Shown here: positions 1-7,756 of the stretch, piece after piece | Layout of the letters: every line of letters starts with the position of its first letter | Position numbering within the stretch: the stretch's first letter is position 1 | Source of the DNA: Aliiruegeria sabulilitoris | GTDB taxonomy: Bacteria > Pseudomonadota > Alphaproteobacteria > Rhodobacterales > Rhodobacteraceae | NCBI RefSeq assembly: GCF_001558155.1 | Contig: NZ_LOAS01000014.1 | Location: 62,001-126,000, forward strand | Direction of reading: 5' to 3' | DNA: 64,000 bases | Program-made: the position numbers and the translations under genes | The notes under the pieces: generated by a model | Seen by the model: the letters and a program-made list of their open reading frames with translations, nothing else | Database searches by the model: none | Told to the model about the DNA's origin: nothing

Positions 1-266
1 GTGTTCTCACAAGCATTTATGAACTCGGCAGCGGGAATGATCCTGCCGGTATCGTCGAGCACGCGAATCAGTCCTTCGAAAAAGGCTATGCGGTCCGGGT
101 TCCTGCAGGTAACGACGGGTTGAAAGGCTAGCAGCACATCTTTTCGATCAAGCGAGCGGCGTACCATCGAAAGGATGTCGGCGTCCCGTTCGGCGATGGC
201 CGCATCCAGCGGGTTTGCTGCGCGTTCGACACTCATCGAGGCATATTCGTCGAATCCGGATTGCAT
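1..266 (-). CDS. EAL-domain protein (c-di-GMP phosphodiesterase-like), 3' part outside window
   Basis: Reading the minus strand from an ATG at 266 gives an open frame that runs off the left edge. It contains FQPVV, then FFEGLIRVLDD, then GRIIPAAEFI. This is the start of an EAL domain, which hydrolyses cyclic di-GMP when intact. The signature glutamate is present but the motif reads E-G-L instead of E-A-L. A GGAGAAGG ribosome site sits just upstream of the ATG. About 88 residues are visible, with no partner domain before the EAL motif. Whether it is catalytically active cannot be judged, because the metal-binding residues further on are missing. It is divergent from tag, with about 100 bp between them. 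Confidence 0.8.
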   Translation of the reverse strand, partial: MQSGFDEYASMSVERAANPLDAAIAERDADILSMVRRSLDRKDVLLAFQPVVTCRNPDRIAFFEGLIRVLDDTGRIIPAAEFINACEN

Positions 267-366
267 TGCCTTCTCCGCAACTGGCTCGCCTTAGTTGCGC
301 ACCAAGGGTTGAAGGAACGGTAAACAGCGGCATTCTCCGAAAGTCGGAACGGATCAGGAGAAAACG

Positions 367-939
367 ATGGGCGAAAGATGCGGTTGGGTCGGGCAGGAAG
401 ACATCTATGTCGCCTATCATGACGAGGAATGGGGTGTGCCGGAATTCGACAGCCGTGCGCTGTGGGAAAAGCTTGTTCTCGACGGCTTCCAGGCGGGCTT
501 GTCCTGGATAACGATATTGAAAAAACGGGACAATTTTCGGGCGGCTTTTCGTGATTTCAACCCCGAACTGATTGCAACATGGGGCGAGGCAGAGGTTGCG
601 CTTCTGTTGCAGGACAGCGGGATCGTGCGCCATCGAGGCAAGATCGAAGCCACGATTGGGAACGCGCGGGCCTGGCTTGAAATCGAGACGCGGGAGGGCT
701 TTTCGGCCTTTCTGTGGGACCGGATTGACGGGCAACCGATACAGAATCACTGGCAGACACTCGCCGAAGTTCCGACTCAAACACCGCTTTCCGTGGAGAT
801 CTCCCGCGACCTGAAGGCCAAGGGATTTCGTTTTTGTGGACCAACCATCGTTTATGCCTTCATGCAGGCCGTTGGCATGGTGAACGACCATCTCGAGGCA
901 TGTCCCCGTCATACTGAATGTGCAAAAATGTCTTTATAA
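367..939 (+). CDS. tag: DNA-3-methyladenine glycosylase I
   Basis: 190 aa, the normal length for Tag. The enzyme removes 3-methyladenine from alkylated DNA in the cytoplasm, starting base-excision repair. The N-terminus has RCGW and YHDEEWG, and the C-terminus HLEAC. These supply the Cys/His pairs that bind the structural zinc in this family (Cys and His near the N-terminus, His-x3-Cys near the end). The catalytic-pocket stretch around FQAGLSWITIL is also present. ATG 367 follows a CAGGAGAAAACG ribosome site. It stands alone, divergent from the EAL gene and followed by a long sparsely coding stretch. Confidence 0.95.
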   Translation: MGERCGWVGQEDIYVAYHDEEWGVPEFDSRALWEKLVLDGFQAGLSWITILKKRDNFRAAFRDFNPELIATWGEAEVALLLQDSGIVRHRGKIEATIGNARAWLEIETREGFSAFLWDRIDGQPIQNHWQTLAEVPTQTPLSVEISRDLKAKGFRFCGPTIVYAFMQAVGMVNDHLEACPRHTECAKMSL

Positions 940-1605
940 TTCCCTAGGGTCATTTACTTAGTAGGAAGACGAGCTTGTCAGGCTGCTTCACGGTAGGTGG
1001 AAAAAAGTGGCCGGGGATTCTCGCCGACGTTGCGCAAATGGCTGACGTGCGAACGTTGCGACGACGTTGGGTTAATCATTTGTTAGGAGTATCCGGGCCA
1101 GTAGCATAAACCGGGGCGAAAGGGGACTGGTAATGGCTAGGTCGATTTCTGACATCTTGCGGAACTCGAACCTCATGGGTGCTCTTCTCATCACGGACGG
1201 CGACAGTTGGGCTGGAATGTGGCTACCACTTTCGGGACAACAGGAAGCGATCCGTGCCCAGAGAGAATCCAACAGCGCGGATGCGCTGGCGGTGGCGGCG
1301 GCTGCAAACAGGTAGCCACCCAAATCTCATGGGCCAGCAGAGCGCTGTCAGCCAGGGCTTTCCTTGGCGCCCAGGCGAGGAAGACCGATCACCAATGTGA
1401 CCTGGCCTCCCGGAGCGAGGGCTTGCAGCGCTCGTGGCCGAACAGCCCGATTCGGGACGTTACACTTTCAACCCAGTCCCGATCTTTCCTTTCCAAGTGA
1501 CGTTTTAGGCCCGCCTGAACGTGCCTTGTTGCGTTTGTAGCGCGCGGCCCGTTTCTGCTTCGTTAATCCTTTTCGCGAAAATCGCCTTGAAAAGGAGACC
1601 TTCCC
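940..1605. other. 666-bp sparse intergenic stretch
   Basis: No gene of a known family was found here. The segment 1018-1070 repeats short GACGTTG/ACGTTGCG words. A possible 60-codon frame lies at 1133-1315 (listed separately). Just ahead of the esterase gene there is a perfect 12-bp palindrome TTTTCGCGAAAA at 1570-1581, and a good ribosome site (AAAAGGAGACC) follows at about 1589-1599. The palindrome could be an operator or a processing stem; neither is demonstrated. No terminator with a T-tract was seen downstream of tag. Confidence 0.5.
1133..1315 (+). CDS. possible small protein, 60 aa, unknown
   Basis: An ATG preceded by GAAAGGGGACTGGTA, a fair ribosome site, opens 60 codons. The product has an acidic/aliphatic N-terminal half and an alanine-rich end (ALAVAAAANR). 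It shows no recognisable family, signal peptide or membrane segment. It is the only frame in this gap with a sensible start signal. Random open frames of this size are common in GC-rich DNA, so this is a weak call. It could also be a remnant of a longer gene. Confidence 0.18.
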   Translation: MARSISDILRNSNLMGALLITDGDSWAGMWLPLSGQQEAIRAQRESNSADALAVAAAANR

Positions 1606-3273
1606 ATGACCAACGCGATTTCCATTGTTCGGCCGCTTGTCCGCGGACTTGTTCGCCCGATGGCAGGGTTCGAGACGGTAACCCGGGTTTTCATCCTCGC
1701 GGGGCAAAGCAACATGATCGGACGCGCGGATTTCGATGGCGGTCAGGGCATGCCCGATGGCGTGATGCAGTTCGGCATGGATGACACTCTCACCTCGGCC
1801 ACCGTTCCGCTTGACCACCATGACGCCATTGCCGGCGACATGGGCTTGGATGTTCAGTTCGCGATCGACTTCGAGGCGGCCTTCCCCGGTGAACAGCTTG
1901 TGTTCCTTCCGGCCGCCAAGGGAGGCACCGGGTTCTCCAGCGGTGAGTGGGCGGTCGGGGGCATGCTCTACGCCGATCTCGTTGCAAGGGCGAATGCGCT
2001 GTTTGCCGACAACCCCACATTTCGCATGGGCGGGATTCTCTGGCACCAGGGGGAAGCGGATTCCGGTTATGCCAGCCTTCAGGACGATCTGGACGCGATG
2101 ATCGACGGGCTGCGGAGCGAGATTTCGGCGGCAGATGGCACCACGCCCTTTATTCTGGGCGAACTTGCTCCGGATTTCATCAATGCCAGCGCGAACAACA
2201 ACGCGGTAAACGAAGTGATCGCGGACATGCCGAACCGGCATTTCTATACTGCCGTGGCAAGCTCGCGGGCGCCAAGCCTGCTGACCGATCTCGGCGATAA
2301 CCTGCATTTCGATGCGGCCTCCCTGCGTTTGCTTGGCAGCCGGTACTTCGATGCCCTGTCGGTGGCTGCGGCGCATCGACCGACGATTCCGGACGCGATC
2401 TCGGACCTGGCGGCGCTCGCCGGCAACCAGCAGATCATCCTGAGTTGGTCCGCGCCCGCCAATGGGGGGCAGGCTGTTTCGGATTACGTGATCGAACGCT
2501 CGCTGGACGGTGTCGATTGGACCGAGATCGTCGACGGGGTGTCTGCCTCGCCCGGTTTCACGGATACCGGGCTGGTCAATGGCACGACCTATTTTTACCG
2601 ACTGTTCGCCGTGAACGAGATCGGAACGGCCCCCTATTCCAATGTCGTGAGCGCGGTTCCGGAGGCCGGCGCGGCCAGCGTTCTCACGACCGCCTTTGCC
2701 GCGACCACGGATGACGGGGCTTCGCATCTGTTTGCGGATGTCGATGTTGGACCTGGCGGTACGGTGATCGTTGCCGGTGCGTCTCGAAACAACGCGACCG
2801 ATAAGGGCCTGTCCGGGATCACTATCGGCGGGCAGGCGGCGACCCTGTTCGCTCGCGGCGAGTATTTGGGAAACTATATTCGTTTCGGCTATTTGACGGA
2901 TGTGCCGGCGGGGCTTGTGGATATCGGACTGCAGCATGATAGCTGGCAGAGGCGCGCCGGCGTGCATGTCTGGGTGCTCAAGAATGCCGATCCCGCAGCG
3001 GCGATCGCGGCTCTGGCGTCCTCAGCGTCGGCAAGCATCGATGCCACGGCCGAGGGCGTCGTGCTCGGTGCCGGTATCTCGATCAACCCGGCCAGCCAGA
3101 GCATGGAGTGGAGCGGGATCGACACGCGTCTCGGCTGGACCAACTACGGCGACACGTTTGGTTCCGGTGCGGGGGATCGAGCTTTTGCGGCGGACTCGAC
3201 CGGCCATGCAGTGTCTTTCGTCTCCGATGGCAATTTCATGCAGATCGCCCTGTTGTCGGTCCCGAAAGCCTGA
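1606..3273 (+). CDS. SGNH-type carbohydrate esterase (SASA family) with fibronectin III domain
   Basis: 555 aa. The esterase domain covers roughly residues 22-255. It has the nucleophile block GQSNM (Ser), the KGGTG block and the WHQGEAD block typical of sialate-O-acetylesterase-like (SASA/DUF303) enzymes, which remove acetyl groups from sugars. Residues about 262-352 form a fibronectin type III domain (LSWSAP, YVIERSLDG, YFYRLFAVN). The last 200 residues are glycine- and small-residue-rich, probably a beta-rich binding module of unknown family. No classical signal peptide is visible, although such enzymes usually act outside the cell. The start has an AAAAGGAGACC ribosome site. The 3' end overlaps the end of dnaE2 by 38 bp in convergent orientation. 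Confidence 0.82.
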   Translation: MTNAISIVRPLVRGLVRPMAGFETVTRVFILAGQSNMIGRADFDGGQGMPDGVMQFGMDDTLTSATVPLDHHDAIAGDMGLDVQFAIDFEAAFPGEQLVFLPAAKGGTGFSSGEWAVGGMLYADLVARANALFADNPTFRMGGILWHQGEADSGYASLQDDLDAMIDGLRSEISAADGTTPFILGELAPDFINASANNNAVNEVIADMPNRHFYTAVASSRAPSLLTDLGDNLHFDAASLRLLGSRYFDALSVAAAHRPTIPDAISDLAALAGNQQIILSWSAPANGGQAVSDYVIERSLDGVDWTEIVDGVSASPGFTDTGLVNGTTYFYRLFAVNEIGTAPYSNVVSAVPEAGAASVLTTAFAATTDDGASHLFADVDVGPGGTVIVAGASRNNATDKGLSGITIGGQAATLFARGEYLGNYIRFGYLTDVPAGLVDIGLQHDSWQRRAGVHVWVLKNADPAAAIAALASSASASIDATAEGVVLGAGISINPASQSMEWSGIDTRLGWTNYGDTFGSGAGDRAFAADSTGHAVSFVSDGNFMQIALLSVPKA

Positions 3274-6259
3274 AACCCTCAGCACCAGATGCGGATTGTG
3301 CCGCCGCCGGCCCCGTGCTGGCGGCGGTTTTGTTTTGCGGGGGCGTCTCCGGCGTGAGCTTCCGGCGCAGCAGAGCCAGAGGGTGGGCGCGCAGGGTAAG
3401 CCGCAGCGAGACGTAATCCTCCACCACCTCTTCCGAAGGCGTCATGGTTGGAAGGTTGGCGTCGGGCTCGTCGATGCCCTCGCCCTCCATATCCCGCGCA
3501 AAGAGCGGCAGCGGGCGGGTGGCGCGCAACGCGCGTGCGTCCCAGAGCGCTTGCCGGCGCGAGAGTGACAGCGAGGCGAAAGCATCCGCCTCTGCGAGCG
3601 CTTCCAGCATCGCCGGCGAGATGCCTGCGCGCCGCCAGACATCCTCGACCCCGCGATACCCATTGCCGCGCGCCGCGACGAGCCAATGCGCCTCCTCCTC
3701 GCGCAGGGAGCGGATCTGCCGGAAGCCAAGGCGCAGGGCCAGCCCGCCCTTCTGGTCCGGCTCCATCACGTTGTCCCAATAGGACAGGTTGATGTCCACC
3801 GGGCGCACCTCCACCCCGTGCTCGCGGGCGTCGCGCACGATTTGTGCGGGGGCGTAGAAGCCCATCGGTTGGGAGTTCAGCAACGCGCAGGCGAAGATGC
3901 CGGGATGGTGGCGCTTGAGCCAGGCGGAGGCATAGACCAGCAGAGCGAAACTCGCGGCGTGGCTCTCGGGAAAGCCGTAGGAGCCGAAGCCCTCGATCTG
4001 GCTGAAGCAGCGGGCGGCGAACTCCTCGTCATAGCCGTTGCGGCGCATGCCGGACATGAAGCGGTCGTGGAACTCGGAGACATTGCCGTGTTTCTTGAAG
4101 GTGGCGAGCGAGCGGCGCAGGCGGTCCGCTTCCTCGGGCGTGAAGCCAGCCCCGACGATGGCGATCTGCATCGCCTGTTCCTGAAAGAGCGGCACGCCCA
4201 GCGTCTTGGCCAGCACCGCGCCAAGCGCGTCGGAGGGGAAGATCACCTCCTCCTCGCCATTGCGGCGGCGCAGATAGGGGTGGACCATGTCGCCCTGGAT
4301 CGGGCCGGGGCGTATGATCGCGACCTCGATGACGAGGTCATAGAAGCTGCGCGGCCGCATGCGCGGCAGGAAGTTCATCTGGGCCCGGCTCTCGACCTGG
4401 AAGACGCCGAGGGAATCCGCCTTGCAGAGCATGTCATAGACGGCCGGGTCCTCGGGGGGGAGCGTGGCGAGCGTGTAGCCGGTGCCGTGATGGCGCGAGA
4501 TCATCTCGAAGGCCTTGCGGATGACGGAGAGCATGCCAAGGGCGAGGATGTCGACCTTGAGGATGCCGAGCGCGTCGATATCGTCCTTGTCCCAGGGGAT
4601 GACCGTGCGGTCCTCCATGGTGGCGTTCTCGACCGGGCAGAGCTCGTCCAACCGGCCCTCGGTGATGATGAAGCCGCCGACATGCTGGGAGAGGTGGCGC
4701 GGGAAGCCCTGGATCTCCTGAACCAGTTCCATGGTCTGTTTCAGACGGCGGTCGGTCGGGTCCAGCCCGATCTCGCGCATCCGCTGCGCTTCCGTGCCCT
4801 TGAGCGAGCCCCAGCCCCAGATCTGGCTGGAGAGCGCCGCGACGGTATCCTCGCTCAACCCCATCGCGCGGCCGACCTCGCGCACGGCGCGCTTGCCGCG
4901 ATAGTGGATGACGGTGGCGCAGAGCCCGGCGCGGTGGCGACCGTAGCGCTCATAGATATGCTGGATCACCTCTTCGCGGCGTTCATGCTCGAAATCGACA
5001 TCGATATCAGGCGGCTCGCCACGCGCCTCGGACACGAATCGTTCGAAGACCATGGTACCGATCTCCGGCGAGACGGAAGTGACGCCCAAGGCATAACAGA
5101 CCACCGAATTGGCCGCCGAGCCGCGACCCTGGCAGAGGATGTTCTGGGCGCGGGCGAAGGCGACGATGTCGTGAACAGTGAGGAAATAAGGCTCGTATTC
5201 CAGCTTTCCGATCAGGGCGAGTTCATGCGCGAGTTGCTTGCGGACGCGCTCCGGCGCGCCGGAAGGGTAGCGCCAGCGCAGCCCGGCATGGGCGAGCCGC
5301 GCCAGCCGCTCGGCGGCACTCTCGCCGCCCGTCACCTCGGACGGGTACTCATAACGCAGCTCGTCGAGTGAGAAGCGGCAACGCGCGGCGATCTCGGCGC
5401 TGCGGTCCACGGCGTCGGGATGCTCGGCAAAGATGCGGCGCATCTCGGCCTCGCTGCGCAGGCGCTGCTCGCCATTGCTCATGGCGGCGCGGCCCAGATC
5501 CTCGATCCGGCAGCCGCTGCGTATCGCTGTGAGTACGTCGGCCAGTTTCCGGCGGCGGCCGACATGCATGCGCGGGGCGGCCGAGGCGACGGGAGTGATG
5601 CCAAGTTCACGGGCAAGTCGCGAGAGGCGCTGGAAGCGCTCGCGATCCTGTCCGTCATAGCGCGGGGCCAGGAGCAGGTGCACGGCCGTATCGAAGCGGC
5701 GCGTCAACCGTTGCGCCTGTGACCACCATCCGCTCGCGCCGCGCTTTGAGCCGGGCGCCTGTGGAGATGGGGAAGGGACGGCGGGGTGGAGCAGCAATTC
5801 CATCCCCTCTCCCCATTCGAGGATATCTTCCAGTTCGAGCAGGCAGTCGCCCTTGCCGGCGCGCAATCGCCCCAAGGAAATCAGCCGGCAGAGGCGACCC
5901 CAGCCGGCCCGATCGTGCGGGACCGCGGTCACGGTGAAGCCGTCACGCGTGACGATGCGGGCGCCGGGGATCAGGCGCGGGGTGTTGCGGATGTCGGGGC
6001 CGGGGCTGGCAGGGTAGCCCTCTGGTGCGGGGGGGCCGATCAGCCCCGTGCGCGCCTCGCTGGTTTCCCGTTCCGCCACGATCCGCGCGATCTCGCGCGC
6101 CTGCACATGCCCCCGCACGATCCCGGCGACCGAGTTCTCGTCGGCGACGACCAGCCCGTGCAGTCCGATCAGCGCGGCGCGCTCCATCAACTCCTCCGGA
6201 TGCGAGGCCCCGGTGAGGAAGGTGAAATTCGATGTCGCCGAGAGCTCCACGAAGCCCAT
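3236..6259 (-). CDS. dnaE2: error-prone DNA polymerase DnaE2/ImuC, apparently C-terminally truncated
   Basis: C-family polymerase used in SOS mutagenesis with ImuA and ImuB. The N-terminal PHP domain begins at the family's usual start (GFVELSATSNFTFLTGASHPE). The palm carries PPDIDVDF, whose aspartates hold the catalytic metals. I start at ATG 6259 (GGAG 8 nt upstream), giving 1007 aa. An in-frame ATG at 6358 is possible, but it lies at the predicted promoter. Relatives are about 1050-1080 aa and end in an OB-fold after the HPLALLR stretch. Here homology-like sequence stops at LTPE (about 3347), and 36 Pro/Ala/Ser-rich codons follow, encoded by the esterase terminator and esterase 3' end. imuA and imuB are not adjacent. 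Whether it still functions is unknown. Confidence 0.93.
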   Translation of the reverse strand: MGFVELSATSNFTFLTGASHPEELMERAALIGLHGLVVADENSVAGIVRGHVQAREIARIVAERETSEARTGLIGPPAPEGYPASPGPDIRNTPRLIPGARIVTRDGFTVTAVPHDRAGWGRLCRLISLGRLRAGKGDCLLELEDILEWGEGMELLLHPAVPSPSPQAPGSKRGASGWWSQAQRLTRRFDTAVHLLLAPRYDGQDRERFQRLSRLARELGITPVASAAPRMHVGRRRKLADVLTAIRSGCRIEDLGRAAMSNGEQRLRSEAEMRRIFAEHPDAVDRSAEIAARCRFSLDELRYEYPSEVTGGESAAERLARLAHAGLRWRYPSGAPERVRKQLAHELALIGKLEYEPYFLTVHDIVAFARAQNILCQGRGSAANSVVCYALGVTSVSPEIGTMVFERFVSEARGEPPDIDVDFEHERREEVIQHIYERYGRHRAGLCATVIHYRGKRAVREVGRAMGLSEDTVAALSSQIWGWGSLKGTEAQRMREIGLDPTDRRLKQTMELVQEIQGFPRHLSQHVGGFIITEGRLDELCPVENATMEDRTVIPWDKDDIDALGILKVDILALGMLSVIRKAFEMISRHHGTGYTLATLPPEDPAVYDMLCKADSLGVFQVESRAQMNFLPRMRPRSFYDLVIEVAIIRPGPIQGDMVHPYLRRRNGEEEVIFPSDALGAVLAKTLGVPLFQEQAMQIAIVGAGFTPEEADRLRRSLATFKKHGNVSEFHDRFMSGMRRNGYDEEFAARCFSQIEGFGSYGFPESHAASFALLVYASAWLKRHHPGIFACALLNSQPMGFYAPAQIVRDAREHGVEVRPVDINLSYWDNVMEPDQKGGLALRLGFRQIRSLREEEAHWLVAARGNGYRGVEDVWRRAGISPAMLEALAEADAFASLSLSRRQALWDARALRATRPLPLFARDMEGEGIDEPDANLPTMTPSEEVVEDYVSLRLTLRAHPLALLRRKLTPETPPQNKTAASTGPAAAQSASGAEGFRLSGPTTGRSA
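3301..3336 (+). terminator. intrinsic terminator after the esterase gene
   Basis: An 8-bp perfect GC stem, CCGCCGCC (3301-3308) with GGCGGCGG (3320-3327), has an 11-nt loop and is followed by TTTTGTTTT. This is a classic rho-independent terminator for the plus-strand esterase. It lies inside the reading frame of the convergent dnaE2, whose last codons are read through it. Confidence 0.8.
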
Positions 6260-6365
6260 GTGACGGTCTCCGGTTGGGCCTCCACCTTCTGCAGGGAAGG
6301 CCGTCGAGGCGTTGCGCGTGGGCGGCGATGCGGCCGGTCTGGGTTGTGCCCCTTCCAATCTTTAT

Positions 6366-6380
6366 ATTCACGTTTTGTTC
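6366..6380 (-). promoter_or_regulatory. probable LexA (SOS) box upstream of dnaE2
   Basis: Minus-strand reading gives GAAC-AAAACGT-GAAT. The alphaproteobacterial LexA consensus is GAAC-N7-GAAC (GTTC-N7-GTTC on the other strand), so there is one mismatch in the second half-site. A TATAAA -10-like hexamer (6366-6361) adjoins it, placing the box over a promoter about 100 bp ahead of the dnaE2 start. SOS control fits dnaE2. It also argues that translation begins at 6259 and not at 6358. Confidence 0.5.
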
Positions 6381-6437
6381 TTATTGGGAGTCGTATTTCG
6401 GCAGTGATGGTCGCCCTGGTCCAAGGTCTCGGAAGGC

Positions 6438-7274
6438 TTACGGTCCCGATTGTCTTGCCAGCCAATCGGCCCATGCGGCCTGGAGCGCGGCGTCTTGTTC
6501 AGGCGCCACGTATACGGCAAGCTGGCTCTGCCCATCGGCAAACAGGGCGAGGCTGGCACCGGCCGTTCCGGGGCGGGAAAGCGTTGCCCCAAGGGGCATC
6601 TCATCGAGGGCATCCGTTTGAAAACACGGGAAGTTCTTCAATGCCTCCCCGAGTTCTGCAACCAAGGCCGTCTCGCCGCAATCACGCCAATCTCCGTCCG
6701 GCCCGCACAGCATGAGAGCCAGACTCAAAGGGTGGCACGTCTCGGCGAAATCTTCCAGAGACGGATCCCGATCCGTGGTGCCGTCGGCACCGATCGAAGA
6801 GCCTCCGTGCCCCGAAACGCGATAAAGTGCAGAGACGGGGAGGCCTGCTTCATCCGGCGCGGCCTGGTACATGGGTTGCCGGCTTTCGACTGAAAGCTCT
6901 CCTGCCACGGCGAATCGCTGCAGGGTGTCTATCAGCGCCGAAATCTCCTCCGATGCCGCATGGCTCTGCACGAGGCCGGAAGCGGGATGCCCGATCGCCC
7001 CGGCGACCGGTCCGAACTCCGCCCAGAACAGGCGACGGCTCCGAATTTCGAGAGTCATCTCTTCGCCCCGGTCATTGTGAAAGACCAGCCGGCGCGCCAT
7101 GACGGTTTCGTCAATTTCATCGAGGATGCCGGAGAGGCTGGCCTGCAAGGGCCGTTGGCCGGTCTGGAATCCGTCTCCACTACAGGCGCCCAGCCGTTCG
7201 ATCATGCGTGACAGGCTGACCCGGCGAAACAATTCGTCCTCCGGCACTTGCGCTATGAGGGTATGTTCAGTCAT
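6438..7274 (-). CDS. conserved-looking protein of unknown function, last gene of the kinase/dynamin set
   Basis: 278 aa, no family recognised. It is soluble, with no signal peptide or membrane segment. The first 60 residues look helical (EDELFRRVSLSRMIERLG). A middle part is rich in beta-type sequence (ARRLVFHNDRGEEMTLEIRS). A Gly/Asp-rich linker (SGHGGSSIGADGTTD) leads to a second alpha/beta half ending in ASLALFADGQSQLAVYV. Its ATG overlaps the stop of the Roadblock-like gene by 8 bp (ATGACTGA), so the two are translationally coupled and probably act together. It ends 178 bp before the dnaE2 start, a gap holding the likely dnaE2 promoter. Confidence 0.7.
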   Translation of the reverse strand: MTEHTLIAQVPEDELFRRVSLSRMIERLGACSGDGFQTGQRPLQASLSGILDEIDETVMARRLVFHNDRGEEMTLEIRSRRLFWAEFGPVAGAIGHPASGLVQSHAASEEISALIDTLQRFAVAGELSVESRQPMYQAAPDEAGLPVSALYRVSGHGGSSIGADGTTDRDPSLEDFAETCHPLSLALMLCGPDGDWRDCGETALVAELGEALKNFPCFQTDALDEMPLGATLSRPGTAGASLALFADGQSQLAVYVAPEQDAALQAAWADWLARQSGP

Positions 7275-7635
7275 CCGCCGTCACCATGACGTGCAAGCAA
7301 CGGTGCAGCTCCGCCAGAGGTGTCTCGGCCACGGCAAGGATGCACAGCACGTCGGAGGTCTCCGGAAACAAACGGGTGAAAACGCGGGTCGACTTCCGTC
7401 CCTGCAGCAAAACCTGCGTTGGCGGGGCGGACCCAGCCGGTTGGCCGGGAGGATTTTCGGCAGATGGGTTCAGCCAGAATGCGGCCGCTTCCAGAAGTCG
7501 ATCATGATCTTCCTGGCAGAGAATGTCCTTCGCAACGGACCGAAGCACCGTTTTCGTTTGCATATCGCCAAAGACAACCGCCAGGCATCCGGGAATCTCC
7601 CGGTATAATCTGTTCAGCTGCTCGACAATGCTCAT
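7267..7635 (-). CDS. small Roadblock/LC7-like protein
   Basis: 122 aa. The opening EQLNRLYREIPGCLAVVFGD, followed by a strand, a helix, a strand-turn (TRVFTRLF), another strand (VLCILAVAET) and a final helix, matches the layout of Roadblock/LC7 domains. These form dimers that bind or regulate small GTPases (MglB is the best-known bacterial case). The assignment rests on pattern and on context: it follows two dynamin-like GTPase genes. A Pro/Ala-rich insertion (ENPPGQPAGSAPP) sits in the middle. The ribosome site is poor, and 121 bp separate it from the upstream GTPase gene, so it may have its own promoter or lower expression. Confidence 0.5.
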   Translation of the reverse strand: MSIVEQLNRLYREIPGCLAVVFGDMQTKTVLRSVAKDILCQEDHDRLLEAAAFWLNPSAENPPGQPAGSAPPTQVLLQGRKSTRVFTRLFPETSDVLCILAVAETPLAELHRCLHVMVTADD

Positions 7636-7756
7636 TGGAGGCGGTCTCGCCGGAGTAGATTCGATGTGAAGTCCCTCCAGATATGCAGCAGAAACCTTTC
7701 GGGAACCCTACCGGAGCTTGACCCGTACAGGTTTCGCTCGAGTCTCCTTGCGCATT

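Noticed and set aside
1468-2967. 499-codon minus-strand frame opposite the esterase
   Set aside because: Esterase blocks are clear on the plus strand; the antisense frame is Arg/Gly-rich noise.
3686-5371. 561-codon plus-strand frame opposite dnaE2
   Set aside because: dnaE2 polymerase motifs are on the minus strand; this frame has no ribosome site.
1606-6259. Prophage or genomic island around the esterase
   Set aside because: No integrase, structural phage gene, tRNA or direct-repeat boundary was seen; only the dnaE2 truncation hints at a rearrangement.
6438-7635. Possible imuA/imuB genes upstream of dnaE2
   Set aside because: Neither product has RecA-like or Y-family polymerase motifs; both belong to the kinase/GTPase set.
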